From contig JAFUFK010000012.1 of the NCBI GenBank assembly GCA_017469925.1, forward strand, positions 1-64,000: a stretch of 64,000 nt of DNA, written 5' to 3'. The notes below the pieces were generated by a model that worked only from the letters and a program-made list of their open reading frames with translations, was not told where the DNA came from and searched no databases. This document shows positions 59,929 through 64,000 of the stretch, piece by piece. The position numbers and the translations under genes were made by a program. Source of the DNA: Bacteroidaceae bacterium (lineage in GTDB: Bacteria > Bacteroidota > Bacteroidia > Bacteroidales > Bacteroidaceae). Position 1 is the stretch's first letter. The number at the start of each line of letters is the position of its first letter.

Positions 59929-61596
59929 TCATGCAACTTCTTGTTTTACACAGATGTTGATTATCTCTTTCATCGTCGTGTCCTTAAAGGTATGCCATAT
60001 AGGCAAGTCTATCATATAGAAGTCGTCAAATAGTTGTTTGACAAATTCGACCTCGAAGACAAGGCGGAAATCATTTTCGTCGCATTCTGGATGTACCTCA
60101 TGTTTGGACCCGACCCGCGCTATCTTTATAAGATAAAGGTCACGAATGCCCTTCCCTTTCTTATAAGGCATGAAATAATAGAGCTTGTTCAATGCTACCG
60201 TAGAGGGGAATTTCTTGCCTGTATAATATACGTTTATTGAGCCATCGAGGAACATTTCTATCGTATCGTTCTTGACATAAGAGATAAGCACATTCTTGTC
60301 GGATTCGACACCATCTTCATGGAACTTATTGCTCACAATTTCGTCGGGAAACTCTTGTATCAACGAAAGGAAATCTACACTCTCTACATGTTCATCCTGC
60401 GAGTATTTCTTCTGTATCGTTCTGTTTCCAAACATATACTTAGCAAATAACTTAACCATCTCGACGTTCACCGCATTCCCCAATTGCTTATAAGCTTGTG
60501 CTTCAATCGTGTCTGGAATGAACGTGTCGGGGAAACTTTGTAACCTTGCGCACTCGCGAGGTGTGAGATAGCGTCGCCGGCTACCAACAATTGAGGTCTG
60601 CGTGATAGCAACCAAAGCTGGGAAATATGTACCAGGCTTAACTCGGATGCCCGAAGGACGAAACTGGAGGATATGGTCGAAAAGGCTTGGCGTATCGGTT
60701 TGTCCGGCTTGCCATTCTAACTTTGCCTTTGCTCCAAAAAAGAGAGGGCACTCCTTGGCTCTACGCATCCAGTCGTTTATAAAAGTTTTATTATCTTCAT
60801 ATAATTGGCGATTTTTCTCAATGAACTTAATCTTCCATATCGGATATTCTGATATATCCTCGTGAGGGTCTGGGGGGCAAAGATATTCAGACCATATAGG
60901 GAAACCAGGCAATTTCTTTACTTTGATTCCGCGAATAAACTCTTCCCACAAATCAAGCAGGGCGATGTAGTCTTGTGATAACTGGTAGTGTGGCAGGTCT
61001 TCAATCTCATCGTCAGGCTGTAAGATGTCCTCTATACTGCACTTGGGTAATTTGTTAACTTCGAAAGAAAACTTAGGTAGGAGGCCTATGTCTTTACGAA
61101 CACACATAATAAATACACGCTCTCTGTGCTGAGGAATACCGATATAGTGTGGACTGAATATAACTGGTTCTTGTAAAACATTATAACCAACAGCTGTAAG
61201 GTGCTCGTAGATTACGCGCCATGTATTACCATTGTCATGGGAAACCAAATTGCGTACATTTTCTAACAGAGCATATTTAGGCTTTGTTTCCCTCATGATG
61301 CGTTCGACATCAAAAAATAAGGTTCCTTTTGTTTCATCCTGAAAACCAAGACGGTTTCCTGCCTTGGAAAAGGCTTGACATGGGAAGCCTGCACATAAAA
61401 CGTCGTAAGGAGGAATTGTATTCGTATCGATTTTAGTTACATCTCTCTCGGGCATTATCCCATAATTCCGGGAGTAAGTCTTACGACAATCGTCGTCAAT
61501 GTCACAGGCAAAAACACATTTCCCTCCCAGTGAAGTCATGGCTTGGTGAAAGCCGCCGATACCACAGAAAAGGTCTATAAACTTAAACTTAGCCAT
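59929..61596 (-). CDS. DNA (cytosine-5) methyltransferase
   Basis: This 555-aa enzyme methylates cytosine C5 within a recognition site. Motif I FIDLFCGIGGF is at 7-17, the catalytic PCQ is in AGFPCQAFSKAG with Cys73, the ENV motif is in YALLENVRNL, QHRERVFIM follows, and motif X is QLGNAVNVEM. The target-recognition region lies between about 195 and 330. An extra about 150 residues after the methylase core (from about 405) form an unrecognised C-terminal domain. The start overlaps the end of the upstream nuclease gene by 8 bp, indicating a restriction-modification pair. Confidence 0.95.
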   Translation of the reverse strand: MAKFKFIDLFCGIGGFHQAMTSLGGKCVFACDIDDDCRKTYSRNYGIMPERDVTKIDTNTIPPYDVLCAGFPCQAFSKAGNRLGFQDETKGTLFFDVERIMRETKPKYALLENVRNLVSHDNGNTWRVIYEHLTAVGYNVLQEPVIFSPHYIGIPQHRERVFIMCVRKDIGLLPKFSFEVNKLPKCSIEDILQPDDEIEDLPHYQLSQDYIALLDLWEEFIRGIKVKKLPGFPIWSEYLCPPDPHEDISEYPIWKIKFIEKNRQLYEDNKTFINDWMRRAKECPLFFGAKAKLEWQAGQTDTPSLFDHILQFRPSGIRVKPGTYFPALVAITQTSIVGSRRRYLTPRECARLQSFPDTFIPDTIEAQAYKQLGNAVNVEMVKLFAKYMFGNRTIQKKYSQDEHVESVDFLSLIQEFPDEIVSNKFHEDGVESDKNVLISYVKNDTIEMFLDGSINVYYTGKKFPSTVALNKLYYFMPYKKGKGIRDLYLIKIARVGSKHEVHPECDENDFRLVFEVEFVKQLFDDFYMIDLPIWHTFKDTTMKEIINICVKQEVA

Positions 61597-62830
61597 TGAT
61601 TACATAGTTATATCTATACACAACATACTTGTCCATGTCCTTCTTCTTTATCAGGAACTTGGGTTTTCGTGCAGCCCCATTAGGCTGGTGTCCTTGATTA
61701 AAGACGGACAAGACTTCCCTAAAGGTGATGCGGTTTAGTTCCAGTATCGACATCCTGACGAAACGGACGCTGTTTTTCATTTTTGCTGCATATGACATAT
61801 CATCCTTCGCATAATTGGGAACAACACTCCGTATGTACTGATTACGTTCTATCGTCGCTCTGTACTGAGTGTTTTCGGAATCTTTGAGTGTATCATGTTC
61901 ATATATCACAAACCAGAACTGACCATACCGGTTAATGCAATCAACAAAGGTTTCCTGATCATTACCTGGTGCTTCTTTATGGGTTATGTCACTAGCCTTC
62001 AAGTCTCCATAGAATGCATCTCTATCGAACCATATATCAAAGTCGAACTTCCCCTCTTCTTTCTTTCCTTTATTTGATGTTCCCACGTAACACATTAAGT
62101 GAGTGATATTATTTTCAATGGTGAAAGCATTAAAACGATACTCCAAAAACCACCCAGCCCATTCTGCTTGCTGCCATTGCCCCCAGTTGTTATCGTGCAT
62201 TTCCTTTATTTTATCAACGGAATAAATCCATTGGCCAAAAACAAATTCCTCGTTAAACTTGCGGAATAAATCGTATAGTTCATCATTACCATTATTACGA
62301 CCGAGCAAATAGTTACTGAACTGGTTGCAACGCACAGCATATATGTGATTACCGAACATGTCTTCCTTGTGGAAGACCCCCTTTTTCATGGCTTGATAGA
62401 TATCGTTGATATAGATATGTGCCGACGAGTTGTGTACCTTCTTTTTCAAGTAAGTATCCTTGATGAAGTCCACGAATACAACGGCTCCCTCATAATGATA
62501 TATGCCGATGAATCGCACGTCGTAGTTGAGTCCTTGCCGTGCAATTTCAAGACAAAAGTCCTTAAACCAGCCTGGCAGTTGCACTCTCTTTTTGAAGATG
62601 GGGTGTTGCCCGTTTCCGCCCAGATATGATACGGCGCGGTTTAGTAAAATAATTTGTTTCCCTTCGGCTCTATAGACAAAGACGCGTTTTCCCAGTATTG
62701 TTTCTACGGAACAATGTTCAGTTCCAAGGAACTCCTTCATCTTCTCTTGTTGTTGCTTCTGGCTCAGTGTCTGGTCGGGCCTGACTTCCAAACTTAGGTC
62801 TGGCCGTATCTGTTCGCTGTTTAGATTCAT
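61589..62830 (-). CDS. Putative type II restriction endonuclease
   Basis: This 413-aa protein has no family I can name. A likely PD-(D/E)xK core is FDFDIWFDRDAFYGDLKASD at about 262-281, with Asp263/Asp265 and Asp276-Leu-Lys278 in the D...DxK layout. It is AT-rich like the partner methylase. The restriction role is inferred from the 8-bp overlap with the C5 methylase and from the nuclease-like motif. The ATG at 62830 is chosen because a promoter box lies at 62851-62858, inside the longer reading frame. Confidence 0.72.
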   Translation of the reverse strand: MNLNSEQIRPDLSLEVRPDQTLSQKQQQEKMKEFLGTEHCSVETILGKRVFVYRAEGKQIILLNRAVSYLGGNGQHPIFKKRVQLPGWFKDFCLEIARQGLNYDVRFIGIYHYEGAVVFVDFIKDTYLKKKVHNSSAHIYINDIYQAMKKGVFHKEDMFGNHIYAVRCNQFSNYLLGRNNGNDELYDLFRKFNEEFVFGQWIYSVDKIKEMHDNNWGQWQQAEWAGWFLEYRFNAFTIENNITHLMCYVGTSNKGKKEEGKFDFDIWFDRDAFYGDLKASDITHKEAPGNDQETFVDCINRYGQFWFVIYEHDTLKDSENTQYRATIERNQYIRSVVPNYAKDDMSYAAKMKNSVRFVRMSILELNRITFREVLSVFNQGHQPNGAARKPKFLIKKKDMDKYVVYRYNYVING

Positions 62831-62850
62831 AGGATTTACATTTAGCCATG

Positions 62851-62858
62851 CAAAAATA
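62851..62858 (-). promoter_or_regulatory. Promoter -7 box for the restriction-modification pair
   Basis: The minus strand reads TATTTTTG, 20 bp upstream of the ATG at 62830. Confidence 0.5.
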
Positions 62859-62947
62859 CATAAAAACATTGGGAGTATAAAAAGAATCTTCAATTAAATT
62901 TGCCTCATTATATAAAATAGTAGTTATCATTGCGCCCCCCTGTCCTT

Positions 62948-62978
62948 GCCCCACCATCCCCCGTGTGGCGGGGCTTTT
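62948..62978 (+). terminator. Hairpin followed by TTTT, plus orientation
   Basis: The arms GCCCCACC (62948-62955) and GGCGGGGC (62967-62974) are followed by TTTTC. No plus-strand gene ends here, so its role is unclear. Confidence 0.4.
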
Positions 62979-63184
62979 CGTTCAATAAATTTTATTAAAA
63001 AACGGGCTGTTTTCACATTCGTTATATAACGAAGATTAAACAACATTAAGGTATCTTAAAAGGTTTGGCGGCGTGGAGATAACTCGCCAACCTTGCCACC
63101 GTGGGACGCGAAAATAGTATCGTTGAACCAAAGAGATTACGACCACGAAACAGCAACCTGCCAATCATGACGATCCACCATACA

Positions 63185-63293
63185 GAGGGTGCCGATTCAA
63201 CATAGGTATGTTGAGGGGTGCAAAATACCTATTTTGAAGCCGCAACATACCTATTTTGAGACCGCAAAATACCTATTTTGCAACGGCACCCTC
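63185..63293. repeat. 22-nt hairpin repeat array enclosed by a 10-bp inverted repeat
   Basis: GAGGGTGCCG (63185-63194) and CGGCACCCTC (63284-63293) enclose four 22-nt units starting at 63198, 63220, 63242 and 63264. Each unit contains a small hairpin such as CAAAAT-ACCT-ATTTTG. The first has the loop AGGT instead of ACCT. Confidence 0.88.
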
Positions 63294-63334
63294 GGGACAT
63301 CACGGAGTGAGCCCCGTGGGTGACAAGTGAAGGA

Positions 63335-63364
63335 GGAGCGTACCAGTCGGTGCGCTCCTTTTTC
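63335..63364 (+). terminator. Terminator after the repeat array
   Basis: A 10-bp stem (63335-63344 paired with 63349-63358, one G-U pair, loop AGTC) is followed by TTTTTC. Confidence 0.82.
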
Positions 63365-63528
63365 GTGCAAAAAGTCGCCCCTCGGGGACTTATAGAACGT
63401 CGGAATTTGCTACTGCTATGCAGCAGATTTCGAATAACGGTTGAAGGAATAACGGTCGAAATTGTTAATTATAATGAACAAAATATAATTTCTTTTTGAT
63501 TTTGTTTAGTATAATCAACATAATTTAT

Positions 63529-63536
63529 TAATTTTG
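63529..63536 (+). promoter_or_regulatory. Promoter -7 box for the AAA ATPase gene
   Basis: TAATTTTG lies 27 bp before the ATG at 63564. TTTG at 63501-63504 is 24 bp upstream of the box, slightly wide. Confidence 0.5.
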
Positions 63537-63563
63537 TCGTCGAAACGGAAATAAGGAAAGAAT

Positions 63564-64000
63564 ATGGAACTGATATCAAGACCTCGTTACTATTCCAGAG
63601 TAGAGAAGTTTCTCGGCAAGGGCATCCTGATTGTTCTGACTGGCCAGCGTCGAGTTGGCAAGAGTTATGTCATGAAAGAGATTGTCCAAAGGAAGCAACA
63701 GCAGGAGGATGCTTGTGTCATCTATATCGACAAAGAGAAGACCGACTTCGACTTTATTCAGAATTACAAGGAACTGGTGGCATTCGTGGATGAACACAGG
63801 GAAGTTGGTAAACATACGTATATCCTGATTGATGAGGTTCAGGAGATAGAAGAGTTTGAACGTGGTCTTAGGAACTACTACGACCGTCCGGACGTAGATA
63901 TCGTCGTGACCGGTAGCAATTCTGACACGCTTTCTAGCGACTTGGCGACGCTGCTTTCGGGCCGCTATGTGGAGATATTTATTCAGGGGCTCAGTTATGA
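63564..64000 (+). CDS. AAA-type ATPase (AAA_14/DUF4143 family), 5' part
   Basis: The first 145 residues of a protein that runs off the window. It begins MELISRPRYYSRVEKFLGKG, followed by Walker A TGQRRVGKSY (about 27-36) and Walker B YILIDEVQEIEEF (about 90-102). TGSNSDTLSSDLATLLSGRY is the sensor 1 region of the family. Such proteins usually carry a C-terminal DUF4143 nuclease-like domain, which is not visible here. Their role is unknown. Confidence 0.88.
   Translation, partial: MELISRPRYYSRVEKFLGKGILIVLTGQRRVGKSYVMKEIVQRKQQQEDACVIYIDKEKTDFDFIQNYKELVAFVDEHREVGKHTYILIDEVQEIEEFERGLRNYYDRPDVDIVVTGSNSDTLSSDLATLLSGRYVEIFIQGLSY

Larger units (their letters stand above)
63060..63364 (+). ncRNA. 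Candidate structured non-coding RNA containing a repeat array
   Basis: The 733-bp gap 62831-63563 has no gene. From about 63060 there is a stem (GGTTTGGCG at 63062-63070 with CGCCAACC at 63085-63092), then the inverted-repeat-enclosed hairpin array at 63185-63293, and a strong terminator at 63335-63364. A weak TATCTTAA sequence (63052-63059) might start transcription; it does not fit the promoter consensus. Also seen is the 12-bp palindrome CGTTATATAACG (63020-63031). Confidence 0.35.

Noticed and set aside
62948-62978. Terminator for the restriction-modification pair
   Set aside because: The T-run is on the plus side while the pair is on the minus strand and starts, rather than ends, near here.
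63185-63293. CRISPR array
   Set aside because: There is no spacer structure: the whole unit repeats at 22 nt.

Overview
The window is chromosomal DNA from a member of Bacteroidales, most likely a Prevotella-like gut or rumen bacterium. The evidence is the Bacteroidetes promoter form (TTTG about 20 bp upstream of TAnnTTTG, seen before many genes), the weak Shine-Dalgarno context, the order tig-clpP-clpX-recQ-guaB-SurA-type foldases-OstA-mutL, carboxypeptidase-like/TonB-linked outer-membrane proteins, and small families typical of the group (smalltalk protein, HU-like protein, DUF3987, DUF5675). The genus assignment is an inference.

Layout. Positions 1-21108 are a core block: the 3' end of a 5S rRNA, protein quality control (tig, clpP, clpX), recQ, guaB, a periplasmic foldase/LPS-transport group leading into mutL, an OmpA-family porin, trpS, tRNA-Val, purB, an RsuA/RluB-type pseudouridine synthase and asnS. 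From 21109 to 27457 the DNA is accessory: 21-22 nt tandem repeats, a short secreted-looking Rhs tip protein with an overlapping putative immunity gene, a decayed Rhs copy carrying a 209-bp direct repeat, a 1012-aa outer-membrane barrel protein and a decayed YhcG-type nuclease. Positions 27511-36573 hold an ECF sigma factor with a membrane partner, a retropepsin-like protein, a TfoX-N protein, a RhuM protein, a radical-SAM/TIGR03915-type DNA-repair pair interrupted by an ORF6N gene, a DUF2147 protein and a phosphopantetheinyl transferase. Positions 36660-40313 hold a GH30 glycosidase, an N-acylglucosamine 2-epimerase and an AraC regulator. Positions 40452-45218 hold a same-strand redox/stress group: ferritin-like protein, two FMN split-barrel proteins, a flavodoxin-like oxidoreductase, a metallo-beta-lactamase fused to rubredoxin, a ZIP transporter and glutathione peroxidase.

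Positions 45246-55263 form a second accessory island. HU and smalltalk genes lie on the minus strand. A BcgI-like restriction-modification pair (a nuclease-methylase fusion plus a two-TRD specificity subunit) follows on the plus strand, with a third gene that joins a degenerate Mrr-like region to an ImmA/IrrE metallopeptidase. DUF3987 and DUF5675 genes follow, both carrying an in-frame copy of a 122-bp palindromic element. Positions 55333-59550 are an ECF sigma / TonB / outer-membrane receptor group. Positions 59929-62830 are a second restriction-modification system (putative nuclease and C5-cytosine methylase, 8-bp overlap). The window ends with a structured non-coding region containing a hairpin-type 22-nt repeat array and the start of an AAA ATPase gene.

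The most unusual signals are (1) repeat arrays of 21-22 nt period at four unrelated non-coding sites, one built of small hairpins inside an inverted repeat; (2) palindromic and short AT-rich repeats spliced in frame into protein genes; and (3) the three-gene BcgI-like restriction system. No CRISPR array and no complete insertion sequence were seen.
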